Shown here piece by piece: positions 32,757 to 41,950 of a stretch of DNA of 54,686 nucleotides (position 1 is its first letter; each line of letters starts with the position of its first letter). The stretch is from positions 1 through 54,686 of the forward strand of contig CAZEQD010000009.1 of NCBI GenBank assembly GCA_964514305.1. The letters are read 5' to 3'. The DNA is from CAZEQD01 sp964514305. GTDB lineage: Bacteria; Acidobacteriota; Aminicenantia; Aminicenantales; Aminicenantaceae. The notes beneath the pieces were generated by a model. That model saw only the letters and a program-made list of their open reading frames with translations. It was not told where the DNA came from and searched no databases. The position numbers and the translations under genes were made by a program.

Positions 32757-33542
32757 ATGTGGCCTCAGCCAAGGCTTTCACTTATTTCCTTATTTTTTGA
32801 GCAATTAGGCGAATTAGGCCTGCTTACTTTTAAATCTTTGCGGAACATATTCCGCCGCCCCTGGGAGAAAAAGATCTTAGTAGCCCAGCTGGAAGAGATA
32901 GGCGTCCGCTCTTTACCGGTTGTCTCTTTAACGGCCGCTTTTGGAGGGCTGGTTTTTGGCCTCCAGACGTACGTCGGCTTTCACCGCTATATTGGTCCTG
33001 GGTCGGAAGCATACGGCGGGCCTATCATCTCTTTGGGCCTTTCTAAGGAATTAATCCCTATCCTGGTCGGACTTATGGTTACAGGGCGAGTGGGCTCGGC
33101 CATGGCTGCTGAGATAGGAACAATGAAGATCACCGAGCAAATTGATGCTCTTTTTTCTTTGGGGGCCGATCCTAATCGCTACTTGGTGGTTCCCCGTCTC
33201 CTAGCATGTTTCCTCATGTTGCCTTGTTTGACTCTTTATGGAGATATAATAGGCATTGCAGCTGGCTACGTTTACAATGTTATCCTTATGGGCGTTAACA
33301 GAGTCATTTACCTCAACAACACTCTCCTCTATCTTGAATTATGGGACGTGGTCAGTGGCTTGATTAAAGCTGCCTTTTTTGGGATTGTTATTGCTTTGAT
33401 TGGCTGTTGGCAAGGGCTAAGAGCAGAAGGAGGAGCTGAAGGAGTAGGCCGGTCTACGACCCGGACAGTAGTCATTGCTAGTATAAGTATTTTGATTGTT
33501 AACTTTTTCTTGAGCAAAGTCCTGCCAGCAACTTTAAAGTGA
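32757..33542 (+). CDS. mlaE: MlaE-family ABC transporter permease
   Basis: A 261-residue inner-membrane permease for phospholipid transport, with five or six transmembrane segments. The start at 32757 (MWPQPRLSLISLFF) lies directly after the dnaB stop. QTYVGFHRYIGPG, LVGLMVTGRVGSAMAAEIGTMKITEQIDAL and the C-terminal GCWQGLRAEGGAEGVGRSTT are MlaE hallmarks. The stop overlaps the mlaF start (TGATG). Confidence 0.92.
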   Translation: MWPQPRLSLISLFFEQLGELGLLTFKSLRNIFRRPWEKKILVAQLEEIGVRSLPVVSLTAAFGGLVFGLQTYVGFHRYIGPGSEAYGGPIISLGLSKELIPILVGLMVTGRVGSAMAAEIGTMKITEQIDALFSLGADPNRYLVVPRLLACFLMLPCLTLYGDIIGIAAGYVYNVILMGVNRVIYLNNTLLYLELWDVVSGLIKAAFFGIVIALIGCWQGLRAEGGAEGVGRSTTRTVVIASISILIVNFFLSKVLPATLK

Positions 33543-34288
33543 TGATAAAGATAATTGACCTCCATAAGTCTTTTGGTTCTACCAAAGTATTACAAGGTGT
33601 CAATCTGGAAATTAAGAGGGGAGAAACTATGGTTATAATCGGTCAGAGCGGATCGGGCAAAAGTGTCTTGATTAAGCATCTTATCGGTCTTCTTAAACCA
33701 GATAAAGGGGAAATTTATGTGGATGGGGTGGAGGTTACCCATTTAAAGGAGAACGAGTTGCGTCAAATTACCCGGAAATTCGGCCTTCTCTTCCAAGGAG
33801 GGGCTTTGTTTGATTCAATGACTGTAGCTCAGAATATTGCCTTTGGTTTAACCAGATATACTAATTATTCCTCCCAAAAAATAGAGCAGATAGTCAAAGC
33901 AAGCTTAGCTAAGGTAGGACTCCAAGGAGTAGAAAACCTGATGCCATATGAACTGAGTGGAGGTATGAAAAAAAGAGTGGGACTGGCCAGGGCTATTGCC
34001 TATAATCCTGAAATTATTCTTTATGATGAGCCTTCCACCGGGATTGACCCCATTCGAGCTGATGCTATTAATGAACTGATCAACGTTATGAAAAAGAAAT
34101 TGCAGGTGACTTCTGTAGTAATTACTCATGATATGATCAGTGCTTATAAAGTAGCTGATAGAATAGCAATGCTCTATCAAGGGAAAATAATTGAAATCGG
34201 AACACCTGAGGAGATTAAGCGAACAAAAAATCCAGTGGTTAGACAATTTATTCATGGGGAAGCTGAAGGCCCTATTGAAAACTGGTAA
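33542..34288 (+). CDS. mlaF: MlaF-family ABC transporter ATP-binding protein
   Basis: A 248-residue ATPase. Walker A is GQSGSGKSVLIKH, the signature is LSGGMKKRVGLARA, Walker B is IILYDEPSTGIDPI and the switch His is in VVITHDM. The GLLFQGGALFDSMTVAQN Q-loop is typical of MlaF and related Mkl/TTG2 proteins. The ATG at 33542 is preferred over the GTG one codon upstream because it is coupled to the mlaE stop. Confidence 0.93.
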   Translation: MIKIIDLHKSFGSTKVLQGVNLEIKRGETMVIIGQSGSGKSVLIKHLIGLLKPDKGEIYVDGVEVTHLKENELRQITRKFGLLFQGGALFDSMTVAQNIAFGLTRYTNYSSQKIEQIVKASLAKVGLQGVENLMPYELSGGMKKRVGLARAIAYNPEIILYDEPSTGIDPIRADAINELINVMKKKLQVTSVVITHDMISAYKVADRIAMLYQGKIIEIGTPEEIKRTKNPVVRQFIHGEAEGPIENW

Positions 34289-34332
34289 AATATGATAGAA
34301 AAAGAGAGCTGTGTTGAAGATAAGGATAACAG

Positions 34333-35643
34333 ATGAAAAGAGAATTTAAAATTGGCCTTTTTTTAGCAGGGGCTATGTTTATTTTGGCTATTTTTATTTT
34401 TATTGTTGGTGACTTAAGCGTGTTATTTAAAAAGCAGGGTTACGATTTGTATGTAAGATTTACTTCGGCCGCTGGCTTGGAAAAAAGAGCAGTGGTTAGA
34501 ATTGCTGGAGTTAAGGCTGGTTATGTTAAAGATATTCAATTAGTGGACAATCAAGCTCAGGTGCTAATGAGCTTAGATCCAGCCGTAAAAATTCCTTTAG
34601 GTTCGAAAGCCACCTTAGCTGCTTTAGGCCTGTTAGGAGAAAAATATATTGAGATAATTCCGGCCAAGACTATTCAATATTACCGACCAGGGGCAACCAT
34701 TGATGGTCTGCCGTCTGTGAGCTTTGACCAGATAGGATCTCTCATGCTATCTATTGGTGAGGAGGTAAAAGCTGTCGGAGAAGAAGTGAGGGGCCTAATC
34801 GGTGGGAAAGAAGCCAGGCTTAATTTTAGAGAAACCGTACGTAATTTAGCTCTTCTGGCTGATGATCTGAGACAGATTGTGGCTACTAACAAAGAAGATA
34901 TTAACCAGAGTTTGCAAGCTTCATCTCGGGCGTTTCAGAAATTTGAGCAGAGAGTAGATGAGGTTTCTGAAAACTTGGACGAATTGGTCTCCCTTGTAAA
35001 AAATACGGTTGAAGATAACAAAGAGATGATTAGAGTTGATCTTGAAAGGATTAAGGATTTGATCGACCACACAGAGGAATCCTTAAAACAATTGAATGAA
35101 TCTTTGGATAAAATTAACCGCGGCCAGGGAAGTGTGGGCAAACTGCTCAATAATCCTGATCTTTATGATAAGACTCAAGCTGCCGTTTCTAAAGTTCAGG
35201 GGCTGGTGGAGCCTTGGTCTAAGACTCATTTTTCGGGGGGGATAAGAACTGCTTACTATGGTCAGAGCCGGTTGCTAAAAACAATTCTGAGCTTTAGGGT
35301 GTGGGCGAGCTCCGATAAATTCCTATTGAGCCAAATTGTGCGCGATCCTTGGGTTGACCGCTTCCGCTATTCTTTGCAAGCTGGCTGGCGCTGGCAGTCG
35401 TTTTCACCCCGAGTGGGGATTATAGAATCTAAAGCAGGCTTTGGTTTTGATTATTATCTCTTACAAGATAGATTAAGGTTTAGTCTGGAAGGATATGATT
35501 TTAACCGCCAACCCCGTCCTCATTTCAGGATATGGACTCAATATTCAGTGACAAAATATATTTATCTACTGGTGGGGATAGATGATTTTTCTCTGGTTCC
35601 CCAGAGGGAGGTTTTTTTCGGTTTAGGATTAGGTCTTAGATGA
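34333..35643 (+). CDS. MCE (MlaD-family) protein with beta-rich C-terminal domain
   Basis: A 436-residue MCE protein. One N-terminal membrane helix (about 8-26) is followed by the MCE domain (38-112; AGLEKRAVVRIAGVKAG, LGLLGEKYIEI), a long coiled-coil region (about 135-290) and a C-terminal domain (about 300-436). The latter has alternating aromatic strands (RFRYSLQAGWRWQSFSPRVG, KAGFGFDYYLLQDRLRFSLE, YIYLLVGIDDFS) and ends in GLGLGLR, resembling an outer-membrane or periplasmic beta-structure. E. coli MlaD, at about 180 residues, lacks the extension. MlaB and MlaC are not present. It overlaps radA by four bases. Confidence 0.85.
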   Translation: MKREFKIGLFLAGAMFILAIFIFIVGDLSVLFKKQGYDLYVRFTSAAGLEKRAVVRIAGVKAGYVKDIQLVDNQAQVLMSLDPAVKIPLGSKATLAALGLLGEKYIEIIPAKTIQYYRPGATIDGLPSVSFDQIGSLMLSIGEEVKAVGEEVRGLIGGKEARLNFRETVRNLALLADDLRQIVATNKEDINQSLQASSRAFQKFEQRVDEVSENLDELVSLVKNTVEDNKEMIRVDLERIKDLIDHTEESLKQLNESLDKINRGQGSVGKLLNNPDLYDKTQAAVSKVQGLVEPWSKTHFSGGIRTAYYGQSRLLKTILSFRVWASSDKFLLSQIVRDPWVDRFRYSLQAGWRWQSFSPRVGIIESKAGFGFDYYLLQDRLRFSLEGYDFNRQPRPHFRIWTQYSVTKYIYLLVGIDDFSLVPQREVFFGLGLGLR

Positions 35644-36995
35644 AAATTAAAAGCATTTTTATCTGTCAGAATTGCGGCTTCCAATCACCTAAGTGGCTGG
35701 GAAGATGTCCCAATTGTGGCCAATGGAATACCTTAATTGAAGAAGTCGAAGAGGCAGTAGAAGCTACTTATTCATTCCCTCCTAGCGAACCTCTTCTTTT
35801 TGAGGATATTAAGGAAACGCCAAAGGTAAGGATTAAAACAAAAATAGAAGAGTTAGACCGAGTGCTAGGGGGAGGTGTAGTCTTAGGATCGCTGGTTTTG
35901 ATCGGAGGAGAGCCTGGTATTGGTAAATCTACTCTCCTCCTTCAAGTTAGCCGTGACTTGGCTAGGCAGGGGGAGAAAGTGCTCTATGTGTCAGGTGAGG
36001 AGTCTTTAGAACAGATAAAAATGCGAGGTAACCGCCTGGGACTAAAGAATGGTCATCTCTATCTCTTGGCTGAGACAAATATTGAGAGGATTATGGGCCA
36101 AGCAGAGCAATTGTCTCCCCATATTTTTATTCTGGATTCCATTCAGACTGTTTTTTCCTCTAAATTATCGTCAAGTCCAGGGACTATAAGTCAGGTGAGA
36201 GAAGTAGCCAATCAAGTCTTCCGTTTAGCTAAAAGAAATGAGGTTTCATCTTTTCTTATTGGCCACATAACTAAAGAGGGCTCTTTAGCTGGTCCCAAAT
36301 CATTGGAACATATGGTTGATGTGGTCCTTTATTTTGAAGGAGAAAGGGATCATAGCCACCGGGTACTCAGAGCACTGAAAAACAGGTTTGGTCCTGTTTC
36401 AGAATTGGCTATTTTTGAAATGGGAAGTGAAGGGTTGAAGGCTATTGCCAATCCTTCTGCTTTTTTCTTGAAAGAAAGGCCCAGCCAGGCAGCTGGTAGC
36501 GTGGTTGTCTGTACTATCAAAGGATCAAGGCCTTTTCTGGCAGAAATCCAGGCTCTAGTTTCTTCTACCCTGTTTGTAGGCAATCCGAGACGGATGACTA
36601 TTGGTCTTGATCATTTCCGAAGCTCAATGCTCCTGGCCATTGTCGAGAGGAAACTTGGCTTTAGTTTTGCTGGTCAAGATATTTATCTTAATGTGGCTGG
36701 CGGGCTTTCTCTCGACGAGCCGGCTGCAGATTTAGGGGTGGTTATGGCCGTTGTTTCCTGCTTGAAAAATAAAGCGGTGGCGGCTGATGTAGCTTTATTC
36801 GGAGAAGTGGGTCTGAGTGGGGAGATTCGTTCAGTCAGTCAGCCATTGGCCAGAATAAAAGAAGCGGATTCTCTTGGTTTTAAAAGAGTTATTCTGCCTG
36901 AAGGTAATCAGGTTGGCCTTGAGGCTGGCCGGCTTCCTGATCTCCAGTTATTACCGGTTAAAAATTTAAGAGAGGCGGTTAATATTTTATTTTAA
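35640..36995 (+). CDS. radA: DNA repair protein RadA
   Basis: A 451-residue branch-migration helicase/ATPase. The N-terminal zinc finger is CQNCGFQSPKWLGRCPNCGQW; the RecA-like core has Walker A GGEPGIGKST and the RadA-specific KNRFGP motif. The C-terminal Lon-protease-like domain (GLSLDEPAADLGVVMAVVSC, EVGLSGEIRSVS) is present. Start is coupled to the MCE gene by an ATGA overlap. Confidence 0.96.
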   Translation: MKIKSIFICQNCGFQSPKWLGRCPNCGQWNTLIEEVEEAVEATYSFPPSEPLLFEDIKETPKVRIKTKIEELDRVLGGGVVLGSLVLIGGEPGIGKSTLLLQVSRDLARQGEKVLYVSGEESLEQIKMRGNRLGLKNGHLYLLAETNIERIMGQAEQLSPHIFILDSIQTVFSSKLSSSPGTISQVREVANQVFRLAKRNEVSSFLIGHITKEGSLAGPKSLEHMVDVVLYFEGERDHSHRVLRALKNRFGPVSELAIFEMGSEGLKAIANPSAFFLKERPSQAAGSVVVCTIKGSRPFLAEIQALVSSTLFVGNPRRMTIGLDHFRSSMLLAIVERKLGFSFAGQDIYLNVAGGLSLDEPAADLGVVMAVVSCLKNKAVAADVALFGEVGLSGEIRSVSQPLARIKEADSLGFKRVILPEGNQVGLEAGRLPDLQLLPVKNLREAVNILF

Positions 36996-37018
36996 ATATA
37001 TTATAAAGGCTATAAATT

Positions 37019-38008
37019 ATGGGTATTTTTGTTTTTCGTTTTTTAGTCATTGCTTCCATTACTTTAGCTGGCTATTTTTTCCCCCCTTTTGGCTTAGTCC
37101 GCTACCAAGGAGCTATTGTTGGTTTTTTATTAAGCGTTGTTATTACATATCTTGAAACGAGGATTAGGAAAAGTCAGTTTAAAATTATCTGGAGCTCCAC
37201 TTTGGGGACCTTTGCCGGGGTTCTTTTAGGATGGGGCCTAGGAGCTATTTATAAGAGCATTGCTCAAGATAATGCCACTACTCATTTTATCCGCATCTTT
37301 TTCTTGATTATCATGCCCTATATTGGATTTTTAGTTGGCACCCAGAAATATGAATGGTTAGACCCTGCTCATCTTTTCAGTTTTTTCCAGGAGAAAAATA
37401 CAGGTAGAAGTTATAAGATCCTGGATACCAGTGTTATTATCGACGGACGCATTGCTGATATTTGTGATACGGCTTTTATTGAAGGACAGCTGGTTGTGCC
37501 CCAGTTTATCCTCAAGGAACTCCAGTTGGTGGCTGATTCTGCTGACAGCATTAAGCGTCAGAGAGGGAGGCGAGGCCTAGATGTTCTCGATCGTCTTCAA
37601 AAATCTTCGCAGGTTTCAGTCGTCATTTCTGAGATGGATTTTCCCGAGATCAAGGATGTGGATTCCAAACTTATTGAGCTGGCCAAGCATCTTGATGCTA
37701 AAATAATAACCAATGATTTTAATCTCAATAAAGTGGCTCAATTACAGGGAATACCGGTCCTTAACATCAATGAATTGGCTAATGCTTTAAAGCCTGTTGT
37801 GTTGCCCGGTGAAACGATTAAAGTTTTTATTCTTAAAGAAGGCAAAGAAAAGGATCAGGGAGTGGCTTATTTAGATGATGGGACCATGGTCGTCGTCGAT
37901 AATTCAAGAAAGATGATAGGGCAGACGGTGGATATAACCGTGACCTCCGTTCTTCAGACTACGGTGGGCAAAATGATATTCGGCCGGTATAACGAAGAAA
38001 ATCAATGA
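37019..38008 (+). CDS. PIN-TRAM membrane protein (YacL-like)
   Basis: A 329-residue protein with three or four N-terminal membrane helices, a PIN nuclease domain and a C-terminal TRAM domain. The PIN acidic residues are visible in KILDTSVIIDGRI, FILKELQLVADS and IITNDFNLNKVAQ; the TRAM part begins PGETIKVFILKEG. Proteins of this YacL type are widespread in bacteria and usually lie next to radA and ispD, exactly as here. A role in RNA or ribosome-related cleavage is suspected; nuclease activity is not proven. Confidence 0.9.
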   Translation: MGIFVFRFLVIASITLAGYFFPPFGLVRYQGAIVGFLLSVVITYLETRIRKSQFKIIWSSTLGTFAGVLLGWGLGAIYKSIAQDNATTHFIRIFFLIIMPYIGFLVGTQKYEWLDPAHLFSFFQEKNTGRSYKILDTSVIIDGRIADICDTAFIEGQLVVPQFILKELQLVADSADSIKRQRGRRGLDVLDRLQKSSQVSVVISEMDFPEIKDVDSKLIELAKHLDAKIITNDFNLNKVAQLQGIPVLNINELANALKPVVLPGETIKVFILKEGKEKDQGVAYLDDGTMVVVDNSRKMIGQTVDITVTSVLQTTVGKMIFGRYNEENQ

Positions 38009-38670
38009 AAAAGGTGGAAGCTATAATTGTTGCTGCTGGAGAGGGCAGTCGTTTTGGCAGAGCAAAGCAATTCGTTCCCCTCAAAGGGAGAGCAGTGGTC
38101 GATTGGTCGCTGGAGATCTTTGACATCCATCCCCAGGTGGATGGCATAATCCTAGTGGTCAGAGATGAGGCAGACATAAGAAGATATGTTGGCCGCTTTC
38201 AGAAATTGAAAGCCGTAGTTAAGGGAGGGCCGAAACGGCAGGATTCTGTCTGGGCGGGTTTAAATAGTATTGATTCGCAAGCTTCCGCTGTCATCCTTAT
38301 TCATGATGGCGTTAGACCATTGGTCACCCCTTCCCTTATCAGCCGAGTTATTGAAGCCACCTTCAAGTGGCAGGCGGCTGTACCCGCTCTGCCCATAGAA
38401 GAGACAGTAAAGGTTGTGGATAGGGGGCAAGTAGGGTTTACTCTGGATAGAGAGCCGTTAGTCAGAGTCCAAACTCCCCAAGGCTTTTTTTATTCTGTGT
38501 TAGAGGAAGCATTAAGGCAGGCCCAGGAGGAAGGGTATTATGCTACAGATGAAGCCGCTTTAGTGGAAAGAATGGGGAAAAAGGTGGCTATAGTTAAGGG
38601 CGACTGGCGGAATATCAAGATAACTACCCCTCAAGATCTTAAACTGGCAGAGGTATTAAGTGGGCTATAA
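38005..38670 (+). CDS. ispD: 2-C-methyl-D-erythritol 4-phosphate cytidylyltransferase
   Basis: A 221-residue enzyme of the MEP pathway. KVEAIIVAAGEGSRFGRAKQFVPLKGR is the CTP-binding N-terminus, IHDGVRPLVTP and VQTPQGFFYSVLEEA follow, and TDEAALVERMGKKVAIVKGD closes the fold. Overlaps the PIN gene by four bases and ispF by eleven. Confidence 0.95.
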   Translation: MKKVEAIIVAAGEGSRFGRAKQFVPLKGRAVVDWSLEIFDIHPQVDGIILVVRDEADIRRYVGRFQKLKAVVKGGPKRQDSVWAGLNSIDSQASAVILIHDGVRPLVTPSLISRVIEATFKWQAAVPALPIEETVKVVDRGQVGFTLDREPLVRVQTPQGFFYSVLEEALRQAQEEGYYATDEAALVERMGKKVAIVKGDWRNIKITTPQDLKLAEVLSGL

Positions 38671-39151
38671 AACTGGCTTAGGTTTTGATGTTCATCGTCT
38701 TCAACAGGGGAGAAAACTTTTTTTGGGAGGAGTGGACATTCCTTTTCCTCAAGGGCTGGCAGGACATTCTGATGGTGACTGTTTAATTCATGCTATCATA
38801 GATAGTTTGTTGGGAACTTGTGGAGAGGAGGATATCGGCCGGCTGTTTCCTGATAGTGATCCTCAGTATAAGGATAGAAGCAGTCTTGATTTGTTGAAAG
38901 AAACTATGGTTAAGCTTGAGACAAAAAAAGTCACTATAATGAATATAGACACTGTTATTATAGCTGAAAAACCTAAGTTAGCTCCTTTTATCCCTAAGAT
39001 GAAGGAGTCTCTTTGCCCAATCTTAAAATTGACAGAGGAGAATTTGTCCATCAAAGCCAAAACTTACGAAGGATTAGGGGAAATCGGGCGGGGGAAGGCT
39101 ATCGCTTGTTGGGCATTGGCCTTGGTGAAAATAGAAGGGGAAAATAGTTGA
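38660..39151 (+). CDS. ispF: 2-C-methyl-D-erythritol 2,4-cyclodiphosphate synthase
   Basis: A 163-residue enzyme. A GTG start within the ispD gene gives MGYKTGLGFDVHRLQQGRKL; metal ligands are in DVH and in HSDGDCLIHAIIDSLLG. The C-terminal TYEGLGEIGRGKAIACWA is conserved. The two enzymes catalyse the steps before and after IspE, whose gene is at 26.8 kb. Confidence 0.95.
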   Translation: MGYKTGLGFDVHRLQQGRKLFLGGVDIPFPQGLAGHSDGDCLIHAIIDSLLGTCGEEDIGRLFPDSDPQYKDRSSLDLLKETMVKLETKKVTIMNIDTVIIAEKPKLAPFIPKMKESLCPILKLTEENLSIKAKTYEGLGEIGRGKAIACWALALVKIEGENS

Positions 39152-39187
39152 TTGAAGCCGAAAGGCTTTCTCCGGGAAGGCATAAAA

Positions 39188-39230
39188 AAAAGGCTGCAGT
39201 TTCTCTTTTGGGAAAAAACTGCAGCCTTTT
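39188..39230. terminator. bidirectional hairpin terminator
   Basis: AAAAGGCTGCAGTTT (39188-39202) and AAACTGCAGCCTTTT (39216-39230) form a 15-base perfect inverted repeat with a 13-base loop, flanked by A and T runs. It ends the long plus-strand run after ispF and could also stop transcription arriving from the small minus-strand gene at 39.4 kb. Confidence 0.85.
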
Positions 39231-39362
39231 AACTGGCCGCAATTGGCTGAAGAAGGCTTAATTTGCCTCTGGAAATAGTGAGCAATAAGCTCTCAAAGTC
39301 GATTATCAACCAATTCCAAAGCTTGCTTATAACAGTATTCATCATTACTCTGGTTCCTAATA

Positions 39363-39554
39363 TCATCCTTTGGCTTTGAGGGAGGAATGAGAAGCTGTAT
39401 CTGAGTTAGCCAAGACATTGGCAATAATTTCGTAACCAGCCTTCTTGCCTACTTTCAACATGTCAACCGCCCCTGAAGAGGCAATCAAATTGAAAGCCAA
39501 AAAAGTGAGGAGGACAGCTACGAGGAAGATGGCTAATTTAGCTATAAGATTCAT
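39363..39554 (-). CDS. small exported or membrane protein, 63 aa
   Basis: A 63-residue protein starting MNLIAKLAIFLVAVLLTFLAF, with a strong N-terminal hydrophobic segment that may be a signal peptide or an anchor. The rest is polar (KVGKKAGYEIIANVLANSDTAS). The start at 39554 is supported by AAAAAGGAGAAAACA just upstream on the minus strand; an ATG 18 bases earlier includes the ribosome-binding site itself. I do not recognise the family. It stands alone between the terminator and divergent gltX. Confidence 0.55.
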   Translation of the reverse strand: MNLIAKLAIFLVAVLLTFLAFNLIASSGAVDMLKVGKKAGYEIIANVLANSDTASHSSLKAKG

Positions 39555-39690
39555 TGTTTTCTCCTTTTTCATTTATTATGTCTCTCACCTTTATATACGC
39601 AGTTACCTGGTAAAAGGTTGCAGGAGAATGTTTTTTGCTAGCTCGACTTCAGCTTGACTCCTTTGGCCTTCAAGATTAAGATGAGGACTC

Positions 39691-41181
39691 ATGGCTGAGA
39701 TTAGAGTTCGCTTTGCTCCCAGTCCCACAGGCTTTCTTCATGTGGGCAATGCCCGGACAGCACTTTTTAACTGGTTGTTTGCCCGCCAGCATAACGGAGT
39801 GTTTATCCTTAGAATTGAAGATACAGATGTAGCCAGATCAGCCCAAAAATACGAAACTATGCTCAAGGAAGAGCTTCAATGGCTAGGACTGAACTGGGAT
39901 GAGGGGCCGGATATTGGCGGCCCGTATGGCCCTTATCGCCAATCACTACGATTGCCTATTTATAATGATTATACCCAACGCCTCTTACAGGAAGAAAAAG
40001 CCTATTATTGCTTTTGTAGCCCCCAACAACTGGAAAAGGAAAGAAAAGAGGATCTGGCTGCAGGCCGCATCCCTATTTACAGCGGCCGTTGTCGCCATAT
40101 TCCCAGACAAGAAGCTGAACAGAGAGTGGCCTCTGGAGAGAAAGCAGCCATCCGCTTGAAAACACCTCCTAAGGGGACTGTTAGTTACCGCGATTTGGTA
40201 AGAGGTCAGCTTAACTTTGATTTAAAGCTCATTGGCGATCCTATCCTCGTTCGTTCCAGCGGGCTACCAGCCTACAATTATGCTGTGGTTATTGACGATG
40301 CTTTGATGAAGATAAGCCATGTGATTAGGGGCGAAGATCATATCTCTAATACTCCACGACAGCTTCTTGTCTATCAAGCTTTGGGCTTGGCTCCACCTAA
40401 GTTTGCTCACCTATCTTTGGTAATGGGTAAAGATGGGGCTCGCTTGAGTAAGCGGCATGGAGCCACGGCTGTAGCTGAATTTAAAAGGCAGGGAATTTTA
40501 GCCTCAGCTCTTTTTAATTATTTAGCCCTTCTTGGTTGGGCTCCTCCAGAGGGTCAAGAAGTTTTGAGTAGAGAAGAGATAGTGACCCTTTTTGATTTGA
40601 CAAGGGTCAGCCGTTCCTCGGCTATCTTCGATTATAATAAACTCTACTGGCTTAACCGCCAGCATCTAAAACGGCTTAGTCCTCAAGAAAAAGCCCGCCA
40701 TGCCTATCCGTTTTTAAAGCAAGCAAAACTTTTGCCTGAGGCCATGACTACAGCTCATTGGCAATGGCTGGCCAAAGCGGTGGACTGTCTGGTGGAAGGA
40801 GTTAACTGCTTAGCTGATCTTCCCCGGGAATTTGGTCTTTTTTTTGAATTTTCAGCGAACAGCCTTAATGAAGAGGCTTTAGCTATCCTGAAAGCCAAAG
40901 GAGCTTTAAAAGTTATCCGCATTTTTGCCCGGAAAATATCTAAATACGGCCGATTTGATTATGAGCGGTTTGTAGCTATAACCAGAGAGATAAGGGACGA
41001 GACTGGAGCCAAAGGTAGAGAACTTTATCACCCTCTTCGGGTGGCCTTAACGGCCAGGGCTTCGGGCTTGGAACTTGATAAATTTATTCCTTTAGTTGAA
41101 GGAGGCTCGCGCCTGGATTTTCCCCGCCCTATCAAAAACTGTGCTCAGCGGGTAGCTGAGCTACTTGAATATTTCTGCTAG
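39691..41181 (+). CDS. gltX: glutamyl-tRNA synthetase
   Basis: A 496-residue class I synthetase. RFAPSPTGFLHVGNARTALFNW contains the HIGH-equivalent HVGN; KMSKS appears as ARLSKRHGA. The length is typical for bacterial GluRS. CFCSPQQLEKERKED is a common insertion. No GatCAB genes are seen here, so discrimination between tRNA-Glu and tRNA-Gln cannot be judged. Confidence 0.95.
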   Translation: MAEIRVRFAPSPTGFLHVGNARTALFNWLFARQHNGVFILRIEDTDVARSAQKYETMLKEELQWLGLNWDEGPDIGGPYGPYRQSLRLPIYNDYTQRLLQEEKAYYCFCSPQQLEKERKEDLAAGRIPIYSGRCRHIPRQEAEQRVASGEKAAIRLKTPPKGTVSYRDLVRGQLNFDLKLIGDPILVRSSGLPAYNYAVVIDDALMKISHVIRGEDHISNTPRQLLVYQALGLAPPKFAHLSLVMGKDGARLSKRHGATAVAEFKRQGILASALFNYLALLGWAPPEGQEVLSREEIVTLFDLTRVSRSSAIFDYNKLYWLNRQHLKRLSPQEKARHAYPFLKQAKLLPEAMTTAHWQWLAKAVDCLVEGVNCLADLPREFGLFFEFSANSLNEEALAILKAKGALKVIRIFARKISKYGRFDYERFVAITREIRDETGAKGRELYHPLRVALTARASGLELDKFIPLVEGGSRLDFPRPIKNCAQRVAELLEYFC

Positions 41182-41281
41182 CTTTTTAAGTTTCTTTCCC
41201 CTTAGCCAGAAGAAGCGTCGAATCTAAAATTTTAGGGATAATTGCTTATTTCGGGCTGGAAGTGATATAAAATTAATGATG

Positions 41282-41290
41282 TGCTATAAT
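41282..41290 (+). promoter_or_regulatory. extended -10 promoter of the pseudopilin gene
   Basis: TGCTATAAT at 41282-41290 is an extended -10 element with a perfect TATAAT. No good -35 is present. The ATG at 41334 follows with AAAGGAG as the ribosome-binding site. Confidence 0.45.
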
Positions 41291-41333
41291 TTTAGAAAAT
41301 TTAGAGTTAGGCAATGAAATAAAGGAGAGCAGA

Positions 41334-41867
41334 ATGATGAAAATAACAAGAGGATTTACCCTTCTTGAATTGATAATTGTGGTTTCTATTATCGGCATTT
41401 TGGCCGCTCTGATCACTCCCAACGTCATTCAGAAAATCCAGAATGGGAAACAGATTGGGACCATGCAAGATATCAACACCATTGCCAAAGCCTGCCTTGA
41501 ATATATAGCAGAAAATGATGTTGCTCCCGCAGCCGGAGTCCAGGACGGACCCCTGACGCCTGGTAATGCTTTTGTTAAAGCTCTGACCGAGAAATACTTG
41601 ACCACTTGTCCTGCCCAAGATCATTGGGGTAATCCCTTAGTTGTTTATTCAGGTAAGGCGGTGGCTCACTATAGCGGCTTTAACCAAGAAATGGTTAGTG
41701 ATGGCGATTTTCTCATAATTTCTTATGGTCGCTACGGAAAAGAGGAAGGCTTTACCTTTGATCCCAACAACAGAGAAGCCGGCCTGTTCAAGGTCTCAAC
41801 TATGGCTGATTTTGAGAAGGATCTGGTAAACTGGAATGGCAACTGGATAAGAGCTCCCCGAACCTGA
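41334..41867 (+). CDS. type II secretion/type IV pilus pseudopilin (GspG-like)
   Basis: A 177-residue pseudopilin. The prepilin peptidase site is RGFTLLELIIVVSIIGILAALI, with G before F and the conserved Glu at +5. The mature part (DINTIAKACLEYIAENDVAP, YLTTCPAQDHWGNPLVVYSG, DGDFLIISYGRYGKEE) follows the GspG pattern with the conserved D-x-W-G-N-P. No other secretion or pilus genes lie beside it. Two consecutive ATGs make the start uncertain by one codon. Confidence 0.85.
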   Translation: MMKITRGFTLLELIIVVSIIGILAALITPNVIQKIQNGKQIGTMQDINTIAKACLEYIAENDVAPAAGVQDGPLTPGNAFVKALTEKYLTTCPAQDHWGNPLVVYSGKAVAHYSGFNQEMVSDGDFLIISYGRYGKEEGFTFDPNNREAGLFKVSTMADFEKDLVNWNGNWIRAPRT

Positions 41868-41876
41868 AAAAATCTG

Positions 41877-41897
41877 GTTGAGACTCAACATTTTTTT
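41877..41897 (+). terminator. weak hairpin terminator
   Basis: GTTGA-GAC-TCAAC followed by ATTTTTTT directly after the pseudopilin gene. The stem is only five pairs. Confidence 0.35.
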
Positions 41898-41950
41898 ATC
41901 TGTCAACATCCAGCCAAATTGATTGGAAGTTGTCTATTAAAAGGGGAAAT

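Noticed and set aside
37019..38008. Toxin of a PIN toxin-antitoxin pair
   Set aside because: The membrane helices and TRAM domain identify the YacL-type housekeeping protein, and no antitoxin gene is adjacent.
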